Assembly (NCBI RefSeq): GCF_003350545.1
Contig: NZ_QQBA01000016.1
Span: forward strand, 1 to 52,480
DNA length: 52,480 nucleotides
Direction: 5' to 3'
From: Flavobacterium glaciei
GTDB taxonomy: Bacteria; Bacteroidota; Bacteroidia; Flavobacteriales; Flavobacteriaceae
Numbering within the stretch: the first letter of the stretch is position 1; each line of letters starts with the position of its first letter. The notes beneath the pieces are model-generated. The model was not told the DNA's origin, made no database searches, and saw only the letters and a program-made list of their open reading frames with translations. A program made the position numbers and the translations under genes. Of this stretch, positions 17,757-25,678 are shown piece after piece.

Positions 17757-17867
17757 ATGGCAAAAAGTCAAGACGCTAAAAAAACTACGAAAAAAGAGCC
17801 TTTAAAAACGGCTAAAGAAAAGAAAGAAGAAAAAAGAGATAAGAAAAACAGTCCTAAAAGAGACTAA
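17757..17867 (+). CDS. Very small Lys-rich protein (36 aa)
   Basis: An ATG-initiated frame of 36 codons ending in TAA, shorter than usual gene-calling cut-offs. The product begins MAKSQDAKKTTKKEPLKTAK and ends KKNSPKRD; 13 of 36 residues are lysine, with no hydrophobic segment. It would be disordered and strongly basic, which suggests nucleic-acid or ribosome association, though this is inference. Similar MAKS/MAKAQ-type tiny basic proteins occur in flavobacteria as far as I recall. It lies 77 bases after the cupin gene and just before an inverted repeat. Codon use and the clear start and stop support a real gene. Confidence 0.65.
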   Translation: MAKSQDAKKTTKKEPLKTAKEKKEEKRDKKNSPKRD

Positions 17868-17872
17868 TAATT

Positions 17873-17946
17873 AGTGGTCAGTGTTCAGTTAAAAAAGAAG
17901 TGTTCAGTTTAAATACTGACTCCTAAACAACTGAACACCGATCACT
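17873..17946. repeat. 18-bp inverted repeat between convergent genes
   Basis: Arms 17873-17890 (AGTGGTCAGTGTTCAGTT) and 17929-17946 pair at 16 of 18 positions, with a 38-nt spacer holding another TGTTCAGTT copy (17901-17909). It lies between the Lys-rich gene and pepD. It may act as a terminator for both, but there is no proper T-run; it resembles a dispersed intergenic repeat. Confidence 0.6.
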
Positions 17947-17963
17947 TTTTCAATAACTAAATA

Positions 17964-19427
17964 TTATTTTACCGGAATATTTGCTAAAATTTCCAATACA
18001 AATTTCCAAAATTTCTGAGAAGAGGAAATACTCGCTCTCTCGTCTGGGGAATGCGCACCGTGAATCGTAGGTCCAAAAGAAATCATATCCATATCTGGAT
18101 AATTTGTCCCCAGAATCCCACATTCTAATCCGGCGTGACAAGCCACTACTTTAGGTTTTTCACCGTTTTGCTTTTCGTAAATTGGCACTAAAACATCTAA
18201 AATCTCTGATTTAGAATTTGGCGTCCAACCTGGATATGATCCTGAAAATTCTACTTCACAACCCATTAATTCAAAAGAAGAACGCAACGCATTAGCCAAA
18301 TCAAATTTAGCAGTTTCAACAGATGAACGTGTTAAACATTGTACAGAAAGTTGCCCTTCACCCACAATAACTTTAGCAATATTATTAGATGTTTCCACTA
18401 AATCATCAAAATCAGCACTCATTCTGTACACTCCATTATGAGCAGTATACATTGCTCTGACAAAGTAGAACTGAGCAATAGAAGGCATTACTTTAGCAGG
18501 AGCTACACCCATTTTTTCAAAAACAACTTCTAAATTTGGCTCCGTTGTTTTTAACTCCGTTTTGATTTCGTTTACAATTTGTTGCATGTCAAAAACAAAA
18601 GCTTCATCATAGACTTCAGCAATAATAACTTTTGCCTGACTTTCACGAGGAATCGCATTGCGTAAACTTCCTCCTTTGATTTCAGAAATTTGCAAACCAA
18701 AATTATCAAAACCATCAAACAGTAATCGGTTCATAATTTTATTAGCATTCCCTAATCCTTTGTGAATATCCATTCCAGAATGCCCGCCTTGCAATCCTTT
18801 TACGGTAATTGTATATCCTACAGATCCTTCTGGAGTTTCTTCTTCATCATATTCCGCAGTAGCCGTTACATCAATTCCACCTGCACAACCAATGTCTATT
18901 TCATCATCTTCTTCCGTATCCATATTCAAAAGAATTTGACCTTGTAGAATACCGCCTTTAAGGTTCAACGCTCCAGTCATTCCTGTTTCTTCGTCAATGG
19001 TAAACAATGCTTCTATAGCAGGATGTGGAATATCTGTGCTTTCTAAAATTGCCATAATAGCCGCAACTCCAAGACCGTTATCAGCACCAAGAGTTGTTCC
19101 GCGAGCACGAACCCAATCCCCATCAACATACATATCGATTCCCTGTGTATCAAAATCAAAAACGGTATCCGAATTTTTTTGGTGCACCATATCCAAATGT
19201 CCTTGAAGCACGATTGCTTTTCGGTTTTCCATTCCAGCAGTTGCCGGTTTACGAATGATTACGTTACGGATTTCATCTTCAAAAGTCTCTAGTCCAAGGC
19301 TTTCGCCAAATTTTTTCATGAACTCAATTACACGTTCTTCTTTTTTAGAAGGACGCGGTACAGCATTCAAATCGGCAAACTTGTTCCAAAGTGCTTTTGG
19401 CTCCAGATTTCTTATTTCTTGACTCAT
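17964..19427 (-). CDS. pepD: Aminoacyl-histidine dipeptidase (M20 family, PepD)
   Basis: A 487-residue cytosolic metallopeptidase that cleaves Xaa-His dipeptides such as carnosine. M20 landmarks are VLQGHLDMVHQ (first zinc His and Asp, about 81-91), GADNGLGVAA (bridging Asp), IDEETGMTGALNL (catalytic Glu and zinc Glu), GGHSGMDIH in the lid/dimer region, and a C-terminal IHGAHSPDER with the last zinc His. Length matches E. coli PepD (485). It starts with ATG, with a -7 box 34 bases upstream. Confidence 0.95.
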   Translation of the reverse strand: MSQEIRNLEPKALWNKFADLNAVPRPSKKEERVIEFMKKFGESLGLETFEDEIRNVIIRKPATAGMENRKAIVLQGHLDMVHQKNSDTVFDFDTQGIDMYVDGDWVRARGTTLGADNGLGVAAIMAILESTDIPHPAIEALFTIDEETGMTGALNLKGGILQGQILLNMDTEEDDEIDIGCAGGIDVTATAEYDEEETPEGSVGYTITVKGLQGGHSGMDIHKGLGNANKIMNRLLFDGFDNFGLQISEIKGGSLRNAIPRESQAKVIIAEVYDEAFVFDMQQIVNEIKTELKTTEPNLEVVFEKMGVAPAKVMPSIAQFYFVRAMYTAHNGVYRMSADFDDLVETSNNIAKVIVGEGQLSVQCLTRSSVETAKFDLANALRSSFELMGCEVEFSGSYPGWTPNSKSEILDVLVPIYEKQNGEKPKVVACHAGLECGILGTNYPDMDMISFGPTIHGAHSPDERASISSSQKFWKFVLEILANIPVK

Positions 19428-19461
19428 ATATTCTTGTTTGAGGTTTAAGATTTATAAGTCC

Positions 19462-19469
19462 CAAAGTTA
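19462..19469 (-). promoter_or_regulatory. -7 promoter element of pepD (TAACTTTG)
   Basis: An exact TAnnTTTG on the minus strand, 34 bases before the ATG at 19427; no clear -33. Confidence 0.5.
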
Positions 19470-19536
19470 CAAAGTTTAAATTCGGTACGGTAGTAATTGA
19501 TATTGTAATTATATTTACATTACCAAAATTCAAACA

Positions 19537-20598
19537 TTGAAAACAAAATATTTCCTTTCCTCCTTCCTATTGATTCAAATAGTGCTTTTGCAAATTATTC
19601 CCTTTTACCCGGAACAGATAGAAGATTGGTACAGCAATGGTTTTTATCCAATAGTTTCGCTATTTTCGAGAACTATTTTAGGAGGAATTCCTTTTTCTGT
19701 AGGTGACTGCCTTTATTTTATTCTTATTTTATTTATTATAAAATGGTTTTGGGACAAACGAAAAAAATGGAAATCTAATTGGAAAGACACTGTTTTTAGC
19801 ATCTTGAGTTTTGTTTCTGTTTTTTACTTTTTGTTCCATGTCCTTTGGGCATTGAATTATTTCCGTGAACCGCTTTTTGAAAAAATGGAAATTCAAAAAG
19901 ATTATTCGGATGCCGATTTATTGGCTTTTACCAAAAAAATAATTACTAAAACCAATTCTGTTCAAAACCAACTCACAAAAAATAACAGCTTGAAAGTGGT
20001 ATTTCCCTACTCACAAGAACAGGTTTTTGAAATGAGTCTGAATGGATATAAAAACTTGGCTGCAGAACATCCTTATTTTTCTTTTTACAAACTAAGTACT
20101 AAAAAATCACTGCTAAGCCTGCCTTTGACCTATATGGGTTTTGGAGGCTATCTCAACCCGTTTACTAATGAAGCGCAGGTTAACGATCTTGGGCCAATGT
20201 ATAGTTTCCCAATGACTACGAATCATGAAATGGCGCATCAGATGGGTTACGCAAGTGAGAGTGAATGCAACTTTATTGGATTTTTAGCCTCTGTGAAAAA
20301 TGATGATTTATACATTCAATATTCAGGATACAGCATGGCACTGCGGTATTGTTTAAATAATTGGCAAGCACGAGATAAAGCCGTTTTTAAACAATTATTA
20401 AAAACTGTAAATCCCGGTATTTTGAAAAACTACAAAGAAAGTGAGCTTTTCTGGAAGCAATACGACACGATCATCGACAAAGGTTTTCATGCTTTTTACG
20501 ACCAATTCCTGAAAGTAAATCAGCAAAAAGATGGCATGGAAGGCTATAGTAAATTCGTGAATTTGATGGTGAATTATTACAAAGAAAAAGAGTTGTAA
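19537..20598 (+). CDS. DUF3810 family membrane-anchored putative zinc peptidase
   Basis: A 353-residue protein. Three N-terminal membrane segments (about 5-23, 58-71, 88-106) are followed by a soluble domain containing HEMAHQ (His230, Glu231, His234), a gluzincin-type HEXXH, and a downstream ESECNFIGF that could supply a third zinc ligand. DUF3810 is a Bacteroidota family annotated as putative zinc protease; no substrate is known. The frame begins with TTG and no in-frame ATG lies before the first helix. A TATATTTA box (19510-19517) about 20 bases upstream fits this start. It converges with the NDH-2 gene. Confidence 0.8.
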   Translation: MKTKYFLSSFLLIQIVLLQIIPFYPEQIEDWYSNGFYPIVSLFSRTILGGIPFSVGDCLYFILILFIIKWFWDKRKKWKSNWKDTVFSILSFVSVFYFLFHVLWALNYFREPLFEKMEIQKDYSDADLLAFTKKIITKTNSVQNQLTKNNSLKVVFPYSQEQVFEMSLNGYKNLAAEHPYFSFYKLSTKKSLLSLPLTYMGFGGYLNPFTNEAQVNDLGPMYSFPMTTNHEMAHQMGYASESECNFIGFLASVKNDDLYIQYSGYSMALRYCLNNWQARDKAVFKQLLKTVNPGILKNYKESELFWKQYDTIIDKGFHAFYDQFLKVNQQKDGMEGYSKFVNLMVNYYKEKEL

Positions 20599-20600
20599 AT

Positions 20601-20667
20601 TATGAGTTATGAATTATGAATTATGAGTTATAAACAAGTCCTTAAAACTTGTCATTCATAACTCATA
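20601..20667. repeat. 14-bp perfect inverted repeat of AT-rich words
   Basis: TATGAGTTATGAAT at 20601-20614 and its exact complement at 20654-20667. The region between adds ATTATGA repeats and an ACAAGT/ACTTGT pair. It lies between convergent genes. This type of TTATGAATTATGA repeat is likely dispersed in the genome and may double as a transcription stop. Confidence 0.7.
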
Positions 20668-20679
20668 ACCCATCATTTT

Positions 20680-21984
20680 CTATACTTCATCACTAGTAAA
20701 TGTCATAAAACTTTTCTTTTTGTAAGGTCTGATAATTAATCTTCCTTCACGGTCAAAACGAATGTAATTGTATACCCAATTCAGGAATACGACGGCTTTA
20801 TTTTTGAATCCAATGAGGGAAAATAAATGGACAAACATCCAAACAAACCAAGCAAAAACACCACTAAAATGGTATTTTGGCAAGTCGACTACTGCTTTAT
20901 TTCTTCCTATGGTTGCCATCGAGCCTTTGTCGTTGTATTCAAAAGCTTCCATGGGTTTGTTTTCGATTAATTTTACTAGGTTTTCACCCAATAATTCGCC
21001 TTGTTGCATGGCAGGTTGTGCCATCATGGGATGCCCTTGCGGATAGGTTTCAGATTCCATAGAAGCAATGTCTCCTACTGCAAAAATGTTTTCATAGCCA
21101 ATTACCTGATTGAATTCATTGACCCGAATGCGTTCTACTTTCTCAACCAAAGATTTTCCATCTAATCCCGCAACGAGAGCTCCTTGAACACCTGCAGTCC
21201 AGATTACGGTGGCGGTTTCAAATGTCAAATCAGAATTTGTGGTAATAGTTCGTCCGTCATAATTAGTTACTCGCACGTTTTTCCAAATTTTCACACCCAG
21301 ATTGGTTAGAAATTTTTCGGCAGCTTGAGAGGATTTCTCACTCATGGTATTCAGGATTCTGTCGCCACTTTGAATGAGATTGATTTGCATTTTGGCAATA
21401 TCAAGATCGGGGTAATCTTTTTGCAGAATGGCTTTTTTCATTTCGGCCAAAGCACCAGCTAGCTCTACTCCAGTTGGTCCGCCACCTACGAGTACAAAAT
21501 TGATAAGGCTATTTTGGTCGGCAACATCAGTAGTTAAAACAGCTTGCTCAAAATTTTCTAGAATCAGACTTCGGATATTGAGTGATTGCGGTATGGTTTT
21601 CATGGCCATACTGTTGCGCTCAATTTCTTTATTGCCAAAATAATTAGTTTTAGAACCTGTGGCAATCACGAGATAATCATAACTTAATTCGCCAATTTCG
21701 GTAATTACTTTTTGGTTTTTAGTATCTATTTCCTGGACATTGGTGAGTCTAAAATAAACGTCATCGTATTCCTGAATTACTTTTCTGATTGGGTATGCTA
21801 TAGAACCGGCTTCGAGACCGCCTGTGGCAACTTGATATAATAAAGGTTGGAATGTATGGTAATTGTGTTTGTCTAAAAGGACAACCTGAACTTTTTTGTT
21901 TTTTAATTTTTTAGCTAATGCGATTCCCGCGAAACCACCACCAATGATTACTATTCTGTGTAAAGTTGAATTTGGAATGTTCAT
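20680..21984 (-). CDS. ndh: Type II NADH dehydrogenase (NAD(P)/FAD-dependent oxidoreductase, NDH-2)
   Basis: A 434-residue flavoprotein. The N-terminal FAD dinucleotide-binding motif is IVIIGGGFAGIALAKKL (12-28), the NAD-binding motif is NFVLVGGGPTGVELAGALAE (about 163-182), and FAVGDIAS closes the FAD site. The C-terminal region holds hydrophobic and amphipathic segments (VFAWFVWMFVHLFSLIGF) for membrane docking, as in NDH-2 enzymes that pass electrons from NADH to menaquinone without pumping protons. Length fits NDH-2. It starts with ATG. A -7 box and a dyad-symmetric site lie upstream, suggesting regulation. Confidence 0.88.
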   Translation of the reverse strand: MNIPNSTLHRIVIIGGGFAGIALAKKLKNKKVQVVLLDKHNYHTFQPLLYQVATGGLEAGSIAYPIRKVIQEYDDVYFRLTNVQEIDTKNQKVITEIGELSYDYLVIATGSKTNYFGNKEIERNSMAMKTIPQSLNIRSLILENFEQAVLTTDVADQNSLINFVLVGGGPTGVELAGALAEMKKAILQKDYPDLDIAKMQINLIQSGDRILNTMSEKSSQAAEKFLTNLGVKIWKNVRVTNYDGRTITTNSDLTFETATVIWTAGVQGALVAGLDGKSLVEKVERIRVNEFNQVIGYENIFAVGDIASMESETYPQGHPMMAQPAMQQGELLGENLVKLIENKPMEAFEYNDKGSMATIGRNKAVVDLPKYHFSGVFAWFVWMFVHLFSLIGFKNKAVVFLNWVYNYIRFDREGRLIIRPYKKKSFMTFTSDEV

Positions 21985-22012
21985 GTTTAAAAAATTCTGA
22001 TTTTTTGATAAT

Positions 22013-22020
22013 CAAAGATA
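22013..22020 (-). promoter_or_regulatory. -7 promoter element of ndh (TATCTTTG)
   Basis: An exact TAnnTTTG on the minus strand, 28 bases before the ATG at 21984. A TTTG (complement of 22047-22050) lies 26 bases further upstream, slightly beyond the usual spacing. Confidence 0.6.
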
Positions 22021-22029
22021 CAATGTTTT

Positions 22030-22056
22030 ATACTATTGAATTTCATCAAATAGTAT
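22030..22056. promoter_or_regulatory. Dyad-symmetric operator candidate upstream of ndh
   Basis: ATACTATT (22030-22037) and AATAGTAT (22049-22056) form a perfect 8-bp inverted repeat with an 11-base spacer, placed over the -33 region of the ndh promoter. The geometry suits a dimeric repressor or activator; the regulator is unknown. Confidence 0.4.
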
Positions 22057-22269
22057 CGAAATTTTGGTTTTAGAAAAAGTTCATCAGGTTATTAAACGTT
22101 TAAATTAGCCCCATGGTAATAAAAATCCTTTATTTACTGATTTTTATCAGGAAATAAAGATTGTAATGTACAGCGGGACGAGTATTAGTTATGAAATGAA
22201 AACGTTGTGCTCCTCAAAAAAAATGCGCTACTTTGTAACAAAAACCAGTATAGGTTTACTAACGTATAT

Positions 22270-22773
22270 ATGAGTGATAATTTAGAACATTCTTTTGTAA
22301 AACAGCTTCAGGAAAATCAGAATATAATCCACAAAATTTGTAGGTTGTATACTAATGGTGAGGATGCACATAAGGATTTGTTTCAGGAAATTACGATTCA
22401 GTTGTGGAAAGCTTTTCCAAAATTCAGGGGTGACAGCAAATTTTCTACTTGGGCGTATCGAGTCGCGCTAAATACGGCAATTACTTTGTACCGAAAAACT
22501 AAACGTTCCATAAATACTATCGAATTTGAAGGGCGACAACATTTCCTGAAAGATGTAGAATATGATTATGAAGAGGAGGAACAATTGAAATTAATGTACA
22601 AAGCTGTTTACCAATTGAATGATATAGAAAAGGCGTTGATATTTATGTATCTAGAAGACAAGGATTATCAAGAAATATCAGAAACATTGGGAATTAGTGA
22701 GGTAAATGCAAGGGTGAAAATGAATAGAATTAAAGGTAAATTAAAAAAAATATTAAATCCATTAGGAATATGA
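22270..22773 (+). CDS. ECF-type RNA polymerase sigma factor
   Basis: A 167-residue sigma-70 family protein with only regions 2 and 4. Region 2 is about 20-85 (DAHKDLFQEITIQLWKAFPK...FSTWAYRVALNTAI) and region 4 about 110-160 (YQLNDIEKALIFMYLEDKDY then EISETLGISEVNARVKMNRI, a helix-turn-helix). The frame opens 21 codons earlier, but MSDNLEHSF at 22270 is the natural start. A near-consensus TACTTTG lies about 35 bases upstream. The last four bases overlap the next gene (ATGA), so the two are translationally coupled and the partner is probably its regulator. Confidence 0.92.
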   Translation: MSDNLEHSFVKQLQENQNIIHKICRLYTNGEDAHKDLFQEITIQLWKAFPKFRGDSKFSTWAYRVALNTAITLYRKTKRSINTIEFEGRQHFLKDVEYDYEEEEQLKLMYKAVYQLNDIEKALIFMYLEDKDYQEISETLGISEVNARVKMNRIKGKLKKILNPLGI

Positions 22774-23402
22774 AAGAACTGGATTTATTAAAAAAAGACT
22801 GGCAGAAGAACGAGAATTCTTTTGAGCAGGTGTCAGAAATCGAGATTTACAAAATGATACATAAAAAATCATCTTCGATTGTGAAGTGGATTTTGATTAT
22901 TAGTATTTTGGAGGTTTTATTGTGGTCGTGTCTGAGTCTTTGTTTTGACTCTGATGGGTATTTAAAAAACATCCAACATTCTGAATTAATTGGCTATTTT
23001 GAGCTACTCAATTATGCCAATTATGCTGTAATTTTGATTTTTATTTATTCTTTTTATAAAAGATATAAAGTAATATCTACAATAGCCACAACTAAACAAT
23101 TGATGCAGGATATACTAAAGACCCGAAAAACAGTTCAATATTATGTTTGGTATAATTTAGGAATGTTAGTGTTTAGTTTAATTGTAGGATTTATTATTGC
23201 ATTTGCCTACAATCCTGAAATGGATACTTTCAAGCAGCAAATAAATAGTAGCGCTAAGATTATGGCCATTACAATTGGAGTATTAAGTATTTTAAGTATT
23301 GCGTTATTTGGCTTACTTTGGCTGTTTTACCGAGTATTATATGGCACTTTACTACGTCGTTTGTATGCTAATTATAAAGAACTAAAGAAAATAGACCTAT
23401 AA
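22770..23402 (+). CDS. Membrane protein, putative anti-sigma partner
   Basis: A 210-residue protein. A soluble N-terminal segment (1-42) is followed by four predicted membrane helices (about 43-62, 77-97, 122-145, 160-190) and a short basic C-tail. The start overlaps the stop of the ECF sigma gene by 4 bases, the usual arrangement for sigma/anti-sigma pairs. The N-terminus lacks the HxxxCxxC zinc motif of ZAS anti-sigma factors. If it does bind the sigma factor it does so by another fold. No other family is recognised. It ends at a strong bidirectional terminator. Confidence 0.65.
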   Translation: MKELDLLKKDWQKNENSFEQVSEIEIYKMIHKKSSSIVKWILIISILEVLLWSCLSLCFDSDGYLKNIQHSELIGYFELLNYANYAVILIFIYSFYKRYKVISTIATTKQLMQDILKTRKTVQYYVWYNLGMLVFSLIVGFIIAFAYNPEMDTFKQQINSSAKIMAITIGVLSILSIALFGLLWLFYRVLYGTLLRRLYANYKELKKIDL

Positions 23403-23409
23403 ATAAAAA

Positions 23410-23454
23410 AAAAGTCTTAAAATTCAATGTCCAATATTGAATTTTAAGACTTTT
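23410..23454. terminator. Bidirectional intrinsic terminator
   Basis: A 19-bp perfect stem (AAAAGTCTTAAAATTCAAT and its complement at 23436-23454) with a 7-nt loop lies between convergent genes. A-rich on the left and T-rich on the right, it serves both strands. Confidence 0.9.
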
Positions 23455-23472
23455 GACTTTAGGACTAAATGT

Positions 23473-24282
23473 TTAATATTCCCATTTTCGTAATCGATTT
23501 AATTCTTCCTGTTCTTTAATTTCTTCAGCAGGAATAACTTTTAGAAATGAAGCATGTTGCTCGATTGCATATTCTACTTTTTCTACAATTTCCTCGATGG
23601 TATCATTGTCATAATCAATATCCAAAGGTTCTTTGATAATAAAGGATTGCAGGATTCCTTTCTTCTTCATGCGTAGCCCTTTTTTATCAAACGAACGACG
23701 GAAACCGTCAATAACAATAGGCACCACGATAGGTCTGTGCTGTTTGATAATATGTGCTGTTCCTTTGCGAACAGGTTTAAACGATTTTGTGGTTCCTTGC
23801 GGAAAAGTGATTACCCAACCATCAGCTAGCGCAATTTTTATGTTTTCAGTATCATCCGGGTTTATATCTTTTTTCTCCTGAACATCAACTCCTTTAGCAC
23901 GCCAAGTACGCTCTACAGAAATTGCTCCAGCGTACGCCATAATTCTTGGTAATAATCCTGCTTTCATGGTTTCTTTGGCTGCTACATAATAGATATTCAT
24001 TTTAGGTTGCCACAAATAACAAACATTCTTGATAGTATCATCACGTCCGCTTAAACTTGCATTAAAAACATGAAACATAGCAACGACATCCGCAAAATAG
24101 GTTTGATGATTGGAAATAAAAAGTACGTTGTTATCCGGTAAATTTCTGATGATTTCAGAACCTTCAATTTGTAATTCGTTAAAACCTCTATACCGCCTAT
24201 GCGTCATGGCTCCGAAGATTCGGATTAGCCATTTTTTTATAAATAATATGTGTCCAAAAGGATTTCTCTTCAACAATCCCAT
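23473..24282 (-). CDS. 1-acylglycerol-3-phosphate acyltransferase-like (PlsC superfamily)
   Basis: A 269-residue lysophospholipid acyltransferase family member, expected to acylate a lysophospholipid or related lipid at the inner membrane. The active-site block reads FISNHQTYFADVV, with His and Asp separated by five residues where four is usual. The acyl-acceptor block reads ITFPQGTTKSF where FPEGTRS is typical, so Glu is replaced by Gln and Arg by Lys. VVPIVIDGFRRSF is the last conserved block. These changes suggest a lineage-specific subgroup whose acceptor may not be the standard lysophosphatidate. It starts with ATG and is a single gene. Confidence 0.82.
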   Translation of the reverse strand: MGLLKRNPFGHILFIKKWLIRIFGAMTHRRYRGFNELQIEGSEIIRNLPDNNVLFISNHQTYFADVVAMFHVFNASLSGRDDTIKNVCYLWQPKMNIYYVAAKETMKAGLLPRIMAYAGAISVERTWRAKGVDVQEKKDINPDDTENIKIALADGWVITFPQGTTKSFKPVRKGTAHIIKQHRPIVVPIVIDGFRRSFDKKGLRMKKKGILQSFIIKEPLDIDYDNDTIEEIVEKVEYAIEQHASFLKVIPAEEIKEQEELNRLRKWEY

Positions 24283-24314
24283 AAAATTGTGTATTTTTTT
24301 GTGAATTTGGATTA

Positions 24315-24322
24315 CAAACTTA
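24315..24322 (-). promoter_or_regulatory. -7 promoter element of the acyltransferase gene (TAAGTTTG)
   Basis: An exact TAnnTTTG on the minus strand, 32 bases before the ATG at 24282. Confidence 0.5.
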
Positions 24323-24422
24323 CGAAATTTATATTTGAAGTTTGTTGATGATTTCTACTGGGCTTTTTTCAAAAAAAGGAAGTATCTAACTCATTCTTTT
24401 ATAGAACTAAAATTTAAATTTA

Positions 24423-25061
24423 TTAGCCCAAAACTTCCCTCAGAACTTCTTTTAACTCACTCATCATCATTGCGGTAGCACCCCAAACAATATGGTCTTC
24501 AATTTTAAAAGCCGGAATATTGATGTTGTCAGCGTAGGAAGTAGACAAGATTGTATCTACTACAAGCGCATCGTGTAAGAAAACCGTCAAAGGCAATTCG
24601 ATAATATTAGCCACTTCAGAAGCTTGTGCAACAAAAACTAATTCTTCTTTACTGATACCTAAAAAAGGATAAACCATAAAGTTACTTGGCGGAATATATA
24701 ATTCTGTAAATGGTTTAATAATTTCTATTTTTTCTGGGTGTATTCCTACCTCTTCATGTGTTTCCCGAAGTGCCGTTTCAGCAAAATTTTCATCCTCTAA
24801 TTCGTATTTACCGCCAGGAAATGCAATTTGTGCCGAATGAATTCCTTCATAAGAATTTCGGACAATCAATACCAAATGTACAGTATCATTTTTAGGATAA
24901 AAAAGCATCATTACAGCAGCTATTCTGGGCTTTTTATCAATGTTGATGTTTTTTAAGCTTTCTAATCGCTCAATTGGAGCCATTTTTATATGTGCGTCAA
25001 AAGCTGGAAGCCTTGCTTCAATTAATTTAGGAACATACTGTAAAAATTCTTGAAAATTCAT
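24423..25061 (-). CDS. CoA pyrophosphatase (Nudix hydrolase)
   Basis: A 212-residue Nudix enzyme that probably splits CoA or acyl-CoA into 3',5'-ADP and phosphopantetheine. The Nudix box is complete: GGKYELEDENF followed by AETALRETHEEVGI, matching GX5EX7REUXEEXGU. Just upstream, GIHSAQIAFPGGK resembles the CoA-specific UPF0035 motif. The frame opens at a TTG at 25067, but that TTG is part of a promoter-like TAGACTTTG, so the ATG at 25061 is chosen; the transcript would then have almost no leader. It is divergent from the DUF4268 gene. Confidence 0.88.
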   Translation of the reverse strand: MNFQEFLQYVPKLIEARLPAFDAHIKMAPIERLESLKNINIDKKPRIAAVMMLFYPKNDTVHLVLIVRNSYEGIHSAQIAFPGGKYELEDENFAETALRETHEEVGIHPEKIEIIKPFTELYIPPSNFMVYPFLGISKEELVFVAQASEVANIIELPLTVFLHDALVVDTILSTSYADNINIPAFKIEDHIVWGATAMMMSELKEVLREVLG

Positions 25062-25071
25062 AATCAAAGTC

Positions 25072-25079
25072 TATTTTTG
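25072..25079 (+). promoter_or_regulatory. -7 promoter element facing the DUF4268 gene (TATTTTTG)
   Basis: An exact TAnnTTTG, 75 bases before the ATG at 25154. A second weaker candidate (TACAATTG, 25113-25120) lies closer. Divergent from the Nudix promoter. Confidence 0.45.
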
Positions 25080-25153
25080 CAAACAAAAAGCATCTAAATA
25101 TAGTTTAGAAAATACAATTGCACAAGTTTTCTATAACCAAAAAGTCCTTACAA

Positions 25154-25594
25154 ATGTACAGTAAAGAAGAAACACAAAGATTAAAACGAGAATTCTGGAT
25201 TGCTTTTGCAGAGAGATATCCTAGAAAATGGATATTATACGATACTAAAATCAAGGATTTCTCTTTTAAATTTTATGTAGACAATAAAAAAGCCCAAGTT
25301 TTAATCGACATTGAACACCGAAGCGATGAAAAAAGAATTGCTTATTTTGAAAAACTGGAGGCGTTAAAAAATATTCTTGAAGAGGAATTTATTAAAGACT
25401 TAATTTTCGAAAAAGAATACACACTGGAAAGTGGCAAAACAATAAGTAGGATTTGGGTTGAAAAACTAGGAGTCGGTGTTAGTAATCGTAACTATTGGGA
25501 TGAAATATTTGATTTTTATAATGAAAAAATGCACGCTTTAGAATTATTTTATTTAGAGTACGATGATTTTATAAAAGACATTGAAAAGCTTTAA
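25154..25594 (+). CDS. DUF4268 domain protein
   Basis: A 146-residue soluble protein. Its core (about 10-140) matches DUF4268: EETQRLKREFWIAFAERYPR, FKFYVDNKKAQVLIDIEHRS, and an acidic C-terminal half. The domain also occurs fused to nuclease-like or restriction-related proteins, and stand-alone copies are common in Bacteroidota without known function. I use the ATG at 25154 because the earlier TTG at 25118 overlaps a promoter-like TACAATTG. No operon partner is seen. Confidence 0.8.
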   Translation: MYSKEETQRLKREFWIAFAERYPRKWILYDTKIKDFSFKFYVDNKKAQVLIDIEHRSDEKRIAYFEKLEALKNILEEEFIKDLIFEKEYTLESGKTISRIWVEKLGVGVSNRNYWDEIFDFYNEKMHALELFYLEYDDFIKDIEKL

Positions 25595-25634
25595 TGATAT
25601 TAATCAAAATATAGACCAATATTTTTTTGTCTCA

Positions 25635-25678
25635 TCGAGCGCAGTCGAGATGCAATATACGTTCTCGACTGCGCTCGA
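25635..25678. repeat. GC-rich 16-bp perfect inverted repeat (TCGAGCGCAGTCGAGA)
   Basis: Arms 25635-25650 and 25663-25678 with a 12-nt loop, in the gap between a plus-strand gene and a convergent minus-strand gene. Its GC content is far above its surroundings. I recall CGAGCGCAGTCGAG words as dispersed repeats of Flavobacterium genomes, so this is probably a REP-like element. Confidence 0.75.
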
